From Micromonosporaceae bacterium KJ-029 (lineage in GTDB: Bacteria; Actinomycetota; Actinomycetes; Mycobacteriales; Micromonosporaceae): a stretch of DNA of 64,000 nt. The stretch lies in the NCBI GenBank assembly GCA_005402585.1, contig BIFP01000051.1, positions 124,001-188,000 on the forward strand, read 5' to 3'. Position 1 is the first letter of the stretch; every line of letters begins with the position of its first letter. The position numbers and the translations under genes are program-made. The notes beneath the pieces are model-generated. The model was given only the letters and a program-made list of their open reading frames with translations, did no database searches and was not told the origin of the DNA. Positions 9,141-18,024 of this stretch are shown here, piece after piece.

Positions 9141-9169
9141 ATGTTAGCGCTGACATCAATGTCTGTAAA
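9141..9169 (-). promoter_or_regulatory. Promoter with LacI-type operator for GH27 gene
   Basis: Read on the minus strand: TTTACA (-35), 17-base spacer, TAACAT (-10). The near-perfect palindrome TGTTAGCGCTGACA (9142-9155, plus-strand reading) covers the -10. The start codon at 8900 lies about 240 bases downstream. The rest of 8901-9140 shows no gene. Confidence 0.7.
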
Positions 9170-9229
9170 TCCCGCTCGGATCGGAACCGTTCGGATGGCG
9201 ACCGGCAGATCGAGTCAGACGCAAAGGGT

Positions 9230-9258
9230 GGTGGGGGCCGCGCGGTGCGGCCCCCACC
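9230..9258 (-). terminator. Terminator of the GH43-GH43-WxL operon
   Basis: A perfect 12-bp stem (9230-9241 with 9247-9258) with a 5-base loop, starting only 7 bases after the last stop codon of the minus-strand operon. Confidence 0.8.
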
Positions 9259-9264
9259 GGTGTG

Positions 9265-9897
9265 TCACTCGAACAGGGACAGGGTCAGCGTCGAGGTGTA
9301 CGAGCCCGCGGCGACGTCCGCCGGGGTCCGCAGGAACAGGTCGGCGTTGACCGAGTACGCGTCACCGGCGACCGCGCCGGAGTCGAAGGTCGACACCAGC
9401 AGTTCCTGGTCGACCAGACCCACGTTGTTGCCCGGCTGGGTCGCCTCGTCCAGCACCGTCACGACCTCCTCACCCTCGGACACCAGACCGGTGTCGCCGC
9501 CGTCGATCAGACGCGGCTTCCAGCCCAGGTGACCGGCACCGATCGGCGCCTGACCGGCACTACCGACGAAGTCGGTGGCGCTGCCCAGTACCGCCCACGC
9601 CGCACCCGCCGGCACCTCGTCCGCGGTGCGGGTGTCGGTGACGGTGACCGTGGGCAGGGTGCCCACGAACTGACGGACCAGCAGCGTCGACCCGTCCTCG
9701 GCCAGAGCGACCGAGTCACCGGCGATCGACATCGCCAGCACACCCGGCTCCCGGATCGGCTCGATGTCCACCGTCACCCGCACGTCGCCGCCATCACCCG
9801 GCTCGGCCGCAGCCGGCGACGGCAGGGCGACCGCCCCGACCAGCAGGGCACCCGCGGCACCCGCGGTGAGCAGCCGCTTACGATTCCATGTCGTCAT
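9265..9897 (-). CDS. Small secreted WxL-like protein, last gene of GH43 operon
   Basis: A 210-residue secreted protein from the ATG at 9897, chosen because GGAG lies seven bases upstream; the ATG at 9921 lacks a ribosome-binding site. The signal peptide ends near SPAAAEP. The mature part is acidic, cysteine-free and rich in Thr/Val beta-strand sequence. It contains LPTVTVTDTR, GHLGWKPRL and a C-terminal TYTSTLTLSLFE-like strand, resembling WxL-domain surface proteins of actinobacteria and firmicutes; I see no LPXTG or transmembrane anchor. It is 41 bases behind a large GH43 gene. WxL proteins bind cell wall in firmicutes, so a role in holding the co-secreted glycosidases at the surface is a speculation. 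Family assignment is tentative. Confidence 0.65.
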   Translation of the reverse strand: MTTWNRKRLLTAGAAGALLVGAVALPSPAAAEPGDGGDVRVTVDIEPIREPGVLAMSIAGDSVALAEDGSTLLVRQFVGTLPTVTVTDTRTADEVPAGAAWAVLGSATDFVGSAGQAPIGAGHLGWKPRLIDGGDTGLVSEGEEVVTVLDEATQPGNNVGLVDQELLVSTFDSGAVAGDAYSVNADLFLRTPADVAAGSYTSTLTLSLFE

Positions 9898-9938
9898 CCG
9901 ATACTCCGTGTCATTCGTCATGAGAAATGTGGGCGTCT

Positions 9939-12347
9939 TCAGCTGCCGCAGGTCGCGGCAGGGTAGTGCGCGGTGCGGACGGTGGTCACGTCCTTGCCGT
10001 CGACCGATGCGGTGACCCGTACGGTCGCCGTACCGGCCGGGACCGCGGCTGCCCGGGTGGCGAACTGCTGGTACGCGTTCGCGCCCGGCGCCACGTTCGT
10101 CACCGACCGCTCGCCGTACGCGGTTTCCAGCACTACGTCGACCGGCGCGTCATGGTCGTTGCGCGCCTGCACCGCCACGTACGCCTTGCCGGCGACGCAC
10201 CGCGCCTGCGCGGTGACCGTGACCGGCACCTCGGCGACCGCGTCGAAGCTCCAGGTGTCGATCTCGAACAGATCGGCGCCCTGGGGGCCGGCGTAGGTGA
10301 AGTACACGTCGTGGACGCCCGCCACGCCGTCGAGCTGGGCGGTCAGCTCCGTCCACTCACCGAGTGGTCCGTCGACCGGGATGGTCGCCACCACCGGCGC
10401 GGTGACCTCGCCGAGCCGGATCTGGATCTGGCCGCCGGCCACGAGCGGACGGACCTTCGCCGTCACGCTACGGGCACCCTGGCCGAAGTTCACCGACGAC
10501 AGCGCCGTCCAGTCGCCATTGTCGATGTCGCGTACCACCAGGTTCGGAGCCGTGGTGCCGAACTGGGCGGAGCCGCCGTCGATCTTCGCGGTCGCGATGC
10601 CCTTGCTCCAGCCGAAGGTCTCCGCCTCGAACACCCGGTACGGGTCGAAGTCCCTGACCTGGTTGACGCCGGCGTAGGTGCCGACGACCTGCTGGACGGT
10701 GCCGTCCGGGTTGAACGCCAGTTCCTGGATGTGCGGGCTGCGGTACCCCTGGGTGGTGTTCCCGTTGATGCGCTTGTTCAGCGTCGGAGCGTGGTACGTG
10801 AAGTAGTGCTTGCCCTCGTACTCGAACACCGACTGGTGGTTGTTGCCACCGGTGCCGGCGCCGAAGAACTGCGACTGGTTCGGGAACAGCACGCCCGCGT
10901 ACGTCTCCTTGGGCCACGACATCGGGTCGTCGGAGATCATGTAGCCGATCTGGCCGCCGCCGGGGTAGCCGGGAAGCGGCGTCTGGGGGCCGCCGAAGTC
11001 GCTTCCGCCGAAGTGCGACGAGTACGACAGGTAGTACTTGCCCTCGCGCTTGAACACCTGGGCGGCCTCGAAGGCCACCGGGGCGTCCACGACCACCGCA
11101 GTGCCCTCGGTCGACACCATGTCGTCGCCGAGCTTGATCGCCCGGAGGTTCTTCGGGTTGTTGAAGCGCTCGGCCGGCGGCATGCTGGTCGACGCGGGAC
11201 CACCACCGAAGTAGAGGTACGCCTCACCGTCCTCGTCCACGAGCGGTGCCGGGTCGAACTTCCACGCGACGGCCTCGGCGCCCGGGGTGCGGCCGTCGAT
11301 CAGCGTGCTGGTGCGCTCGCTGGTCCATGGGCCGAGCGGCGACGCACCCGTGATCACGTTGCTCGATCCGCCGCCGTTGGCGTAGTAGAGGAAGAACTTC
11401 TCCTGACCGTTCACGATCTTCTTGGCCATGCCGGGTGCCCACGAGTTGGCGGTGAACGGTGCCACGCCGTTCGGGCCGGCCACCTGGATCTCGCCGTGGT
11501 CGGTCCAGTTGACGAGGTCCGTCGAGGAGATCAGCGTGATCTGGTTGATCTGGCCGTAGTTGATGGTCGGCGAGATGCCCGTGACCGGGTCAGGTGCGTA
11601 GCCCTGGGTGTCGTTGGTCATGTACATGTACACCCGGCCGTCATGCACGAAGCCGAACCCGTCGGCGCCGAACTTGTGCCCGATCAGTGGGTTGTGCTCC
11701 CCGGGCAGCTTGCCGACGACCTCGATGGTCTTCGACGGTGGGGGAGGCGGCGGGGCGCCGACCACCGATACGTCGTCGAGCTTGAAGTCCATCAGGTGGA
11801 CGTTCGGATCCGAGGACGGGTTGCTCGTCCACGGCGTCTCGAAGAACAGCCGCGCCGTCGACACGTTCTGCCCCGCCGGGATGGTGAACGATCCGTTGAA
11901 CTGCGCCCACTGGCCCCTGGTCGCCGTCACGCTGACGAGGTTGGTGTAGCTGCCACCGCCGTAGTGCATCGTGGCGAAGAACTGCTTCGTCGCGGGAGAG
12001 TTCGGGTTCTCGTACTTGATCCGGGCGGTGAGGGCATAGGTCTGCCCGGCCTGCACCTTGCCGGAGAGGTCCTGCATCGGACCGGATCCGGTGGTCGCCC
12101 GGTCGGTGACGAGCACGGCGCTCGATCCGGAGTAGGCGTCTGTCGTGGGCGAGAGCGTGGCGCGGTCGGTCGCGTTGCCGTTGTTGACGAACCAGTTGGC
12201 AAGGCCGTCCTCGAACCCTCCGTTCACGATGAGATTCGTGTCGGCGGCCTGGACCGGCGCCGCCGCGACGAATCCCGCCAGCATGACGCCGGCCGCCGCG
12301 ATCGCGGCGACCCGTCGCCAGGCCGCCCTTCGTACCCGCTGTGTCAC
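9939..12347 (-). CDS. Secreted CBM-GH43-CBM6 arabinoxylan hydrolase
   Basis: An 802-residue secreted enzyme. I chose GTG at 12347 because AAGGAGGA sits seven bases upstream; the frame is open to 12386. After a signal peptide (to PVQAADT) come a CBM4_9-like module (NLIVNGGFEDGLANWF, about 30-185), a Pro linker, a GH43 propeller (from HNPLIGHKFGADGFGF; DPAPLVDEDGEAYLYFGG; FEAAQVFKREGKYYLSYS), a CBM6-like module starting FEAETFGWSKG, and a C-terminal ~95-residue module with two cysteines. That last module is identical at DNA level to the end of the upstream gene. The GH43 type resembles arabinoxylan arabinofuranohydrolases and xylosidases. It is the middle gene of a three-gene operon. Confidence 0.9.
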   Translation of the reverse strand: MTQRVRRAAWRRVAAIAAAGVMLAGFVAAAPVQAADTNLIVNGGFEDGLANWFVNNGNATDRATLSPTTDAYSGSSAVLVTDRATTGSGPMQDLSGKVQAGQTYALTARIKYENPNSPATKQFFATMHYGGGSYTNLVSVTATRGQWAQFNGSFTIPAGQNVSTARLFFETPWTSNPSSDPNVHLMDFKLDDVSVVGAPPPPPPSKTIEVVGKLPGEHNPLIGHKFGADGFGFVHDGRVYMYMTNDTQGYAPDPVTGISPTINYGQINQITLISSTDLVNWTDHGEIQVAGPNGVAPFTANSWAPGMAKKIVNGQEKFFLYYANGGGSSNVITGASPLGPWTSERTSTLIDGRTPGAEAVAWKFDPAPLVDEDGEAYLYFGGGPASTSMPPAERFNNPKNLRAIKLGDDMVSTEGTAVVVDAPVAFEAAQVFKREGKYYLSYSSHFGGSDFGGPQTPLPGYPGGGQIGYMISDDPMSWPKETYAGVLFPNQSQFFGAGTGGNNHQSVFEYEGKHYFTYHAPTLNKRINGNTTQGYRSPHIQELAFNPDGTVQQVVGTYAGVNQVRDFDPYRVFEAETFGWSKGIATAKIDGGSAQFGTTAPNLVVRDIDNGDWTALSSVNFGQGARSVTAKVRPLVAGGQIQIRLGEVTAPVVATIPVDGPLGEWTELTAQLDGVAGVHDVYFTYAGPQGADLFEIDTWSFDAVAEVPVTVTAQARCVAGKAYVAVQARNDHDAPVDVVLETAYGERSVTNVAPGANAYQQFATRAAAVPAGTATVRVTASVDGKDVTTVRTAHYPAATCGS
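9991..10226 (-). repeat. 236-bp perfect repeat, copy 1 (C-terminal module)
   Basis: These 236 bp are identical to 12491-12726, exactly 2500 bp away and in the same orientation. They encode the C-terminal module of the downstream GH43 protein (VTAQARCVAGKAYVAVQAR onward). Similarity drops abruptly outside the block. Confidence 0.95.
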
Positions 12348-12438
12348 GAGATGTCCTCCTTGATCACTGGTGGCAGTGGGCTTCATCGGGCCCCGCGGCC
12401 GGCGTGGGACCGGCCCCGGGGCGGATCGGGTGGGGCTG

Positions 12439-15400
12439 TCACCCGCCGCAGGTGGCGGCGGCGTGTCCCGTGGTGCGGACGGTCGTCGCGTCCTTGCCGT
12501 CGACCGATGCGGTGACCCGTACGGTCGCCGTACCGGCCGGGACCGCGGCTGCCCGGGTGGCGAACTGCTGGTACGCGTTCGCGCCCGGCGCCACGTTCGT
12601 CACCGACCGCTCGCCGTACGCGGTTTCCAGCACTACGTCGACCGGCGCGTCATGGTCGTTGCGCGCCTGCACCGCCACGTACGCCTTGCCGGCGACGCAC
12701 CGCGCCTGCGCGGTGACCGTGACCGGTAGCTCGGGTGTGTCGGCCTTGAGCACGCCGAGCCGGGCCAGTTGGTAGCTGAGCGCTCGCTCCGGCGCGTCGA
12801 TCTGGTTCTGGGTGCCGAACGCACCGGCTCGTGCCGTCGTGGCGGTGATGAGGGCAGCCCGCATGGCGGCCCAGGCGTCGGCCGGGTAGTCGGATTCGTC
12901 GAGCGTTCCGGCGTGTGTGATGGCCGCGTCGAGGTCGCCGGTGTTCAGCGGCCGGTTCTGTGCGGTGAGTGTGTCGCTGAGCAGGTAGTGGTCGAAGTCG
13001 ACGTGCCCGCCCGTCTGTTGCGTCGCGTAGTTGAAAAGGCCGACCCGGTGTCCCATGAAGTGGGCGAGGCTGCCGTCCAGGGTCTGCGGGCCGACGCGGT
13101 TGCCCAACTGGTGCCAGGTCAGCCCGTCGAGGCTGTAGTAGAACGTGGTCCACAGCTGGCCGGTGGGCGATGCGAAGTCGAGGTCCGCCTTCACGTGGAC
13201 CTCGGTCGCGTCGCCCAGCGACACGGTCGTTCCAGGCAGGAAGTTCTCCAGCGTGGCCTGGTTGAGGTCGACTGCGAAGGGCTGTCCCCGGTTGACCACG
13301 CCGAGGGTGTTCACCCCGCCGGCGCGCTTGACCGCCACGTATGAGAAGCCGCGGTTGTAGGCGGCCAGCCCCGCGACGTCGCCGTCCTTCATCGCGGAGA
13401 TGTCCATCCGGGTTTCGGCCGACTGCCGTGGCCCGAAGGTGCGCTGCGAGAGCGTGTTGCGGGCCTCCTCGAACCAGGCGAGTTCGGCACGGTTGGCGAG
13501 CTTGGTGTAGACGTAGCTGCCGGTGACCACCTTCCCGGTGGTCAGTCGCAGCCAGCCGTTCCGGTCGGCGAGCGACCAGTAGCGGTTGTCCGGGGCGTGG
13601 TTCCACTCCCAGGCCATGTCCAGCCGCGACCCGTTGGGCTTGATCTCGTCTTCGGTCGGGTGTTCGGTGGTGCGCGGCTGCCCGATGATCGAGACGTCGT
13701 CGATCAGGTATTCCACGCTGGACGATGGCGGCTGCGGGTTGGCCCACGGCGTTTCCACGGCGAACTTGAAGTTGTTCAGGTTCGCGGTCGTCGGCACGGT
13801 GTACTGGCCCGTCACCGTTGTCCACTGCCCGACCGGCACGTTGGCGAAAGTCATCACCTGTACTCCTGAGCCCCAGTCGGCGGCGAGGTTGAATCGCACG
13901 CTGCTCGGGCCCGAGGTGTACTTGATCTTCGCCGACACGGTGTAGGTGACGCCCTGCTGCATCTTGCCGTTGAGGAACTGGTTGGGGCCGGAGCCGTTGA
14001 GCGTGCGGTTGCTCACCCTCAGTGCCGCCGACCCGGCAGCCGGGTCGGTCGAGTCCAGCGAGAGAGTCGCGCCGAACTGCGCGGCCCAGGGCGAGGCCGT
14101 CCCGGATTCGAACCCGGGGTTCCCCAGCAGTTCGACGCCGATGAGCGATTCGTCGATGTCAGGCGGTGCCGGGATCGTCCACTGTTCGTCCATGTAGGCC
14201 TTGTGCGGTGCGTCGTTGGCGAAGTCGTCCGAGGCCACGACGCCTTTCTGGCGCTCGAACAGTTCTTCGGCCGGGCTGAGTGCGATCGGTTTGCCGAACG
14301 GGCCGTCCACCGGCACGACGCCGTTGTTGCCGAAGGTCGGCCAGCCGTCGGACCAGGTGGCGGGGATGAGCGCCGGGATCCGTCCGATCGGGAACGTGTC
14401 GCGGAAGAACATTCCGTACCAGTCGGTTCCGCCGCCTTCGCGTGCGATCGGCACGAGGCTGCCCTGTGCGAAGCCGTTGGAGTTGAGCACTCCGCGCGCC
14501 TCGTAGGTGTTGAGGCCACCGGCTGAGGTGTAGCGGCCGAGCAGCTCCCGTGAGCGGAACATGACGACCTGACGCCCCTGCCCGGAGGGCCAGGTGATGA
14601 TGACCGCGTAGTACCAGCCGTCGATGTGGTAGAACTGGGCGCCCTCGAAGAGGCCGCCGATGAACGGCTGACCGGCGTAGTTGCTCGCGGTGAAGATGTT
14701 CGGGTAGTCCTGTGTGATGGCCGTCAGGTCGGAGTTGAGCCGCACGGCGCTGGTGCCGCCGGAGCCGTAGAAGATGTACGGCGTGCCGTCCACGTCGAAG
14801 AAGAGCGACGGGTCGTGCAGGCCGCGACCGAGGGCCGTACGCTGCCACGCGCCGTTCTCGATGTCGTCGGTGCGGTAGATGTACGCGCCGCCGAGGTTGT
14901 TGGTGTTGAAGGCGACGTAGTACATGCCGTCGTGGTAGCGCAGCGACGACGCCCACTGGCCCTGACCGTAGGAGTTCTGGCCGTTGCGCAGGGAGAACGA
15001 GTCGCCGATGCTCGCCCGGTCGAAGACGTAGTTGACGATTTCCCAGTTCACCAGGTCGTACGACTTCATGATCGGCGCACCCGGGCTCAGGTGCATCGTC
15101 GTGCTGATCATGTAGTAGATGTCCCGGCCCTCGGCGTTCTCGGCGGCGGGGACCCGTTCCACGCTGATGTCCGGCACGTCGGAGCGGAGCAGCGGCACGG
15201 TGTACGTGCCGTCACCCCGGTCGGTCGACGTGTACGACGACCGGGGCGACCACCCCTCGGCAGCGTGCGCCGCACCGCCGGTGGCAACCAGGCCGGCGCA
15301 GAGGAGCATGCCGACCATTGCGAGTGAGATCGTGCGACGAGCGCCGGTCGCCCTGGGGCTTGCCGCGGCGCCGAGCCGCCTCAGCAGGGCGAGGATCCTG

Positions 15401-15465
15401 ACAAGGGTGACCCGTCTCAATGCGGGTCGGGGGTTGGAAGCACGAGGACCGACAGACTCCAGCAT
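12439..15465 (-). CDS. Large secreted GH43 enzyme with inserted CBM, FIVAR-like and C-terminal modules
   Basis: A 1008-residue secreted protein, first gene of the minus-strand operon (GGAG eight bases before ATG 15465). A long basic leader and signal peptide end near AAHAAEG (residue 69). The GH43 propeller follows, with DISVERVPAAENAEGRDIYYMIS, GLHDPSLFFDVDG and GLFEGAQFYH holding the likely catalytic acids. A CBM4_9-like module (GNPGFESGTASPWA) interrupts the path to a GH43 C2 beta-sandwich (MAWEWNHAPDNRYW) that matches the one in the GH43 at 3493. Then come a FIVAR-like helical segment (LNTGDLDAAITHAG) and the shared C-terminal module. Probably releases arabinose or xylose from branched arabinoxylan or arabinan outside the cell. 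Confidence 0.9.
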   Translation of the reverse strand: MLESVGPRASNPRPALRRVTLVRILALLRRLGAAASPRATGARRTISLAMVGMLLCAGLVATGGAAHAAEGWSPRSSYTSTDRGDGTYTVPLLRSDVPDISVERVPAAENAEGRDIYYMISTTMHLSPGAPIMKSYDLVNWEIVNYVFDRASIGDSFSLRNGQNSYGQGQWASSLRYHDGMYYVAFNTNNLGGAYIYRTDDIENGAWQRTALGRGLHDPSLFFDVDGTPYIFYGSGGTSAVRLNSDLTAITQDYPNIFTASNYAGQPFIGGLFEGAQFYHIDGWYYAVIITWPSGQGRQVVMFRSRELLGRYTSAGGLNTYEARGVLNSNGFAQGSLVPIAREGGGTDWYGMFFRDTFPIGRIPALIPATWSDGWPTFGNNGVVPVDGPFGKPIALSPAEELFERQKGVVASDDFANDAPHKAYMDEQWTIPAPPDIDESLIGVELLGNPGFESGTASPWAAQFGATLSLDSTDPAAGSAALRVSNRTLNGSGPNQFLNGKMQQGVTYTVSAKIKYTSGPSSVRFNLAADWGSGVQVMTFANVPVGQWTTVTGQYTVPTTANLNNFKFAVETPWANPQPPSSSVEYLIDDVSIIGQPRTTEHPTEDEIKPNGSRLDMAWEWNHAPDNRYWSLADRNGWLRLTTGKVVTGSYVYTKLANRAELAWFEEARNTLSQRTFGPRQSAETRMDISAMKDGDVAGLAAYNRGFSYVAVKRAGGVNTLGVVNRGQPFAVDLNQATLENFLPGTTVSLGDATEVHVKADLDFASPTGQLWTTFYYSLDGLTWHQLGNRVGPQTLDGSLAHFMGHRVGLFNYATQQTGGHVDFDHYLLSDTLTAQNRPLNTGDLDAAITHAGTLDESDYPADAWAAMRAALITATTARAGAFGTQNQIDAPERALSYQLARLGVLKADTPELPVTVTAQARCVAGKAYVAVQARNDHDAPVDVVLETAYGERSVTNVAPGANAYQQFATRAAAVPAGTATVRVTASVDGKDATTVRTTGHAAATCGG
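12491..12726 (-). repeat. 236-bp perfect repeat, copy 2 (C-terminal module)
   Basis: Identical to 9991-10226. It encodes the last ~80 residues of the upstream GH43. Partial similarity continues for about 20 bp at the 3' side of the genes (GTGCGGAC), then stops. Confidence 0.95.
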
Positions 15466-15498
15466 GGCGAGCTCCAGACGCGAGCGTGACGGACCTCA

Positions 15499-15527
15499 AT
15501 ACTGTTAGCGTTAACAGTTTCCGTCAA
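15499..15527 (-). promoter_or_regulatory. Promoter with LacI-type operator for GH43 operon
   Basis: Minus-strand TTGACG, 17-base spacer, CAGTAT. The spacer and -10 hold the palindrome TGTTAGCGTTAACA (15503-15516), the most symmetric of the set after the GH27 site. The first start codon (15465) is about 34 bases from the -10. Confidence 0.7.
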
Positions 15528-16123
15528 GTCTCTGCGGGACACTCGCCCGAAATAACCAGGTAACAGTTGCTCCTGCGTTGTTGTGAACGCGCCGCATCCT
15601 GCCTAGATCGCCAAGGTCCTGACCCGGGCGCGTGGTTCAGGGCCTTGCGTGTCTTCCGGGCTGGCCATCGGTGGCAGGTGCCCTGGTTGATCGGCCGGTG
15701 GCGTGACCTCGACCTGGACCGACGGCAGGGGCGTCCCCCGCCCAACCGGCCATGAGGCGCAGGGGGAGACGGGGGCGCTGCAGAACGACAGGCCGTCGAC
15801 TAGTGGGGTGGTGGCGCCCGCGCGGTCCGTGTCATCCGCTACTACCTGCCCGAGCCGTCGGCACCGGCGTAGCGGGGCGGTCACCGGCGAGGTTCGCGGC
15901 GCGGCGCGCTGAGCCTACGTGACCCGGGCGGGCTCGGCCCTTGCACCGAGCCCGCCCGCTCCAGCGTCACCCGTTCCTGATTGCGAGCCGTGGCAGCGCT
16001 CGTCCGATTCGCCGTACGTCGCTTCCCCGAAGGTCAGTAATACTCGCGAACATCAGGCCATTAGGGAGTGTCTCCCGAATCTTCTCCGGCCTGCGACGGG
16101 TCCAGACGGCGCCCGGCGGCGTT
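15528..16123 (+). other. Non-coding interval with an orphan hairpin
   Basis: No convincing gene in about 600 bp. A perfect 13-bp stem with an 8-base loop lies at 15925-15958 (CGGGCGGGCTCGG and its complement), looking like a terminator with no obvious gene in front of it. Short open frames here lack good start sites and recognisable motifs; a decayed gene is possible. Confidence 0.5.
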
Positions 16124-16166
16124 GGCGGTTCGTCCGGATACAACACCGGTATCCGGACGAACCGCC
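16124..16166 (-). terminator. Terminator after GH62 gene
   Basis: A perfect 18-bp stem (16124-16141 with 16149-16166) with a 7-base loop, 60 bases beyond the minus-strand GH62 stop. It is the longest perfect hairpin in the window. Confidence 0.8.
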
Positions 16167-16225
16167 GCCTTGCCGGATCGCCGCCTGGACCTCGTCTCGG
16201 CTCGACGAAATCCAGGAGACACGCC

Positions 16226-17746
16226 CTAGCGCTGCAGGGTCAGCAGGCCGGGCCGGTAGGGCAGGAGGCCGTAGTCGCCGCCGGAGTTGGGGGAGCGTCC
16301 CTGGTAGAGCAGCTGCAGGTTGCAGGGGTCGATGGTCATGGTCTGGTCGGCGTTGGTGCGAATCAGTTCGCCGTGGCTGATGTCGTTGGTCCAGGTGGCG
16401 CCGCTGTTGGCCTTGCCGGCGAAGGGGTTGCCCTCGGTCGCGGCCTGCGGCGTCCACGAGCCGCCCAGACTGGTGGCGGTGAAGGAGCGGAAGTAGCGAC
16501 CCTGCGAGCCGATCGCCTCGACGATCATGAGGTACTGGTTCTGGCCCTGGAGCTTGTAGACCTGAACTCCTTCGAACAGGTTGTTCGTCGTGTCGCTCAT
16601 GATCACGGTCGAGGTCGAGCCGAAACTGCCGGGGAAGTTTCCGATGGGCATGCTGGCCCGGTAGATCCGGCCGTTGTCTCCGGCAAAGAACAGGTACATG
16701 TTCGTGCTGTCACCGATGAGCGCCTGGTCGATGGGTCCGGTGTTGGAGTTGGAGATGCTTCCGGAGAAGAGCGTCTGAGGCGCCGACCAACTGTTCACGT
16801 TGGTGGGGTCGGTCGACGTGCGGTAGGAGAAGGCGGGCCCTCCCCACTGGTAGGCGAGCACCCAGATGTTCCTCGGGGCGAAGTAGAACAACGTGGGCGC
16901 GACAGCGGAGAAGGGCATCGCGTTCTGGCTGGCCGAGGCCATGTCGGACCAGTTCGTGAACAGGCCGAAGTTCATCGAGCCCCAGCTTGTTCCCGTGTCG
17001 TGCGTGGTGGCGTAGACGAGATGCCTGCCGTTGTAGGGGGCGTGGGTGAAGTCCTTCAGCGAAACCCACCCCGACCTCGGGTTCGCCAGCGACCCGGTCG
17101 ACGTCCAGCGGTACGTCGACGGCAGAGCGCACGTGCCGGGCGGCGGCGTGGTGGGGTTGCCCCCGCCGTCGACCCGGACGAGTTGCCACTGCTGGTTGTT
17201 GCCACCCCAGTCGTCGTACTGCACGATGTTGCCACCGTCGGCGGTCGACGCGCCCTGCACCTCCACCGCCTTGTTGCTGTTCCGGTTGATCAACCGGACG
17301 TAGCCGCCGGCCGAGTCCGCCAGCCGGAACTGCTGGTTGGACCCGTTGAGGTCGGTCCACTGCACGATGCTGGCACCGTTGGCGGTCGACCAGTTGTAGA
17401 CGTCCAGCACCTTGCCGGACAGCCGCGACTTCAACCGGTAGTAGCCGCCGCCGGAGTCGACGAACTGCCACTGCTGCTGGTTGCCGTTGTTCCGGGTCCA
17501 CTGGGTGATCCGCGCCCCGTCGTTCGTGGCCAGGTTGTACACGTCCAACGCCTTGCCACTGTTGCGGTTCAACAACACGTACCACGCGCTCGTGTCGACC
17601 GTCGCCGCGACGGCGGGCATCGACACCACCGCAGCGGCGACACCACTGACCACCACCGCCGTCACGCCGGCGGCGACGACCCGCGGCAGCCACCCACGCC
17701 GCCGCTTCGGCGGCATGATCGATGAAGACCTACCAAAGGCAGACAT
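16226..17746 (-). CDS. Secreted CBM13-GH62 alpha-L-arabinofuranosidase
   Basis: A 506-residue secreted enzyme. The ATG at 17746 has GGAGGAGG five bases upstream; the frame is open further to 17821 without a site. The signal peptide ends near PAVAAT (residue 48). A CBM13 lectin domain (about 49-187) is almost the same as in the GH43 at 3493. A Pro linker leads to GH62 (about 205-506), with [39 protein letters not shown] and [11 protein letters not shown]; the Asp in SLKDF, the Asp in PIDQAL and the Glu in LFEGVQ are the expected catalytic set. GH62 enzymes remove arabinofuranose from singly substituted xylose in arabinoxylan, so it complements the GH43 proteins. Confidence 0.95.
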   Translation of the reverse strand: MSAFGRSSSIMPPKRRRGWLPRVVAAGVTAVVVSGVAAAVVSMPAVAATVDTSAWYVLLNRNSGKALDVYNLATNDGARITQWTRNNGNQQQWQFVDSGGGYYRLKSRLSGKVLDVYNWSTANGASIVQWTDLNGSNQQFRLADSAGGYVRLINRNSNKAVEVQGASTADGGNIVQYDDWGGNNQQWQLVRVDGGGNPTTPPPGTCALPSTYRWTSTGSLANPRSGWVSLKDFTHAPYNGRHLVYATTHDTGTSWGSMNFGLFTNWSDMASASQNAMPFSAVAPTLFYFAPRNIWVLAYQWGGPAFSYRTSTDPTNVNSWSAPQTLFSGSISNSNTGPIDQALIGDSTNMYLFFAGDNGRIYRASMPIGNFPGSFGSTSTVIMSDTTNNLFEGVQVYKLQGQNQYLMIVEAIGSQGRYFRSFTATSLGGSWTPQAATEGNPFAGKANSGATWTNDISHGELIRTNADQTMTIDPCNLQLLYQGRSPNSGGDYGLLPYRPGLLTLQR

Positions 17747-17831
17747 GATCCTCCTCCAATGACCGAGAGCCGACCGGTCCACCCGAAGACGGGCGCACCA
17801 CGACGCACAGGTCGCACACATGCGCCGAGAT

Positions 17832-17845
17832 TGTCAGCGTTAACA
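17832..17845 (-). promoter_or_regulatory. LacI-type operator in GH62 leader
   Basis: TGTCAGCGTTAACA, about 86 bp before the GH62 start codon. It corresponds in position to the leader operator at 3399-3412 of the GH43 gene. Confidence 0.6.
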
Positions 17846-17937
17846 AGACGTCCGCATGCCCTGGCGCACGCCTGATCGAAGGTCGGACGAAGCAGGCTTG
17901 CCCGGTAAGCCACAGGCATCGCCGCCCTTAGCCATCG

Positions 17938-17966
17938 ACTGTGAGCGATAACATGGCGTTCGTCAA
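17938..17966 (-). promoter_or_regulatory. Promoter with LacI-type operator for GH62 gene
   Basis: Minus-strand TTGACG (17961-17966), 17-base spacer, CACAGT (17938-17943). The operator TGTGAGCGATAACA (17940-17953) lies in the spacer and -10. The surrounding leader aligns with that of the GH43 gene at 3272 over the whole distance to the start codon, including CTTGAC, TCACAGTC, GATCAG and AGGGCA blocks. Confidence 0.7.
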
Positions 17967-18024
17967 GTCGTAATGTCGGAGCAGGGTGCATCGATCGTGG
18001 TTGATGGATGGGGTCGGGTCTGCG

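Noticed and set aside
12347-12386. ATG start at 12386 for the middle GH43 gene
   Set aside because: A strong AAGGAGGA lies before GTG 12347, and the extra 13 residues precede a normal signal peptide without adding to it.
9927-12515. 862-residue plus-strand open frame
   Set aside because: Opposite strand carries a coherent multidomain GH43; this frame is compositionally random and spans two genes.
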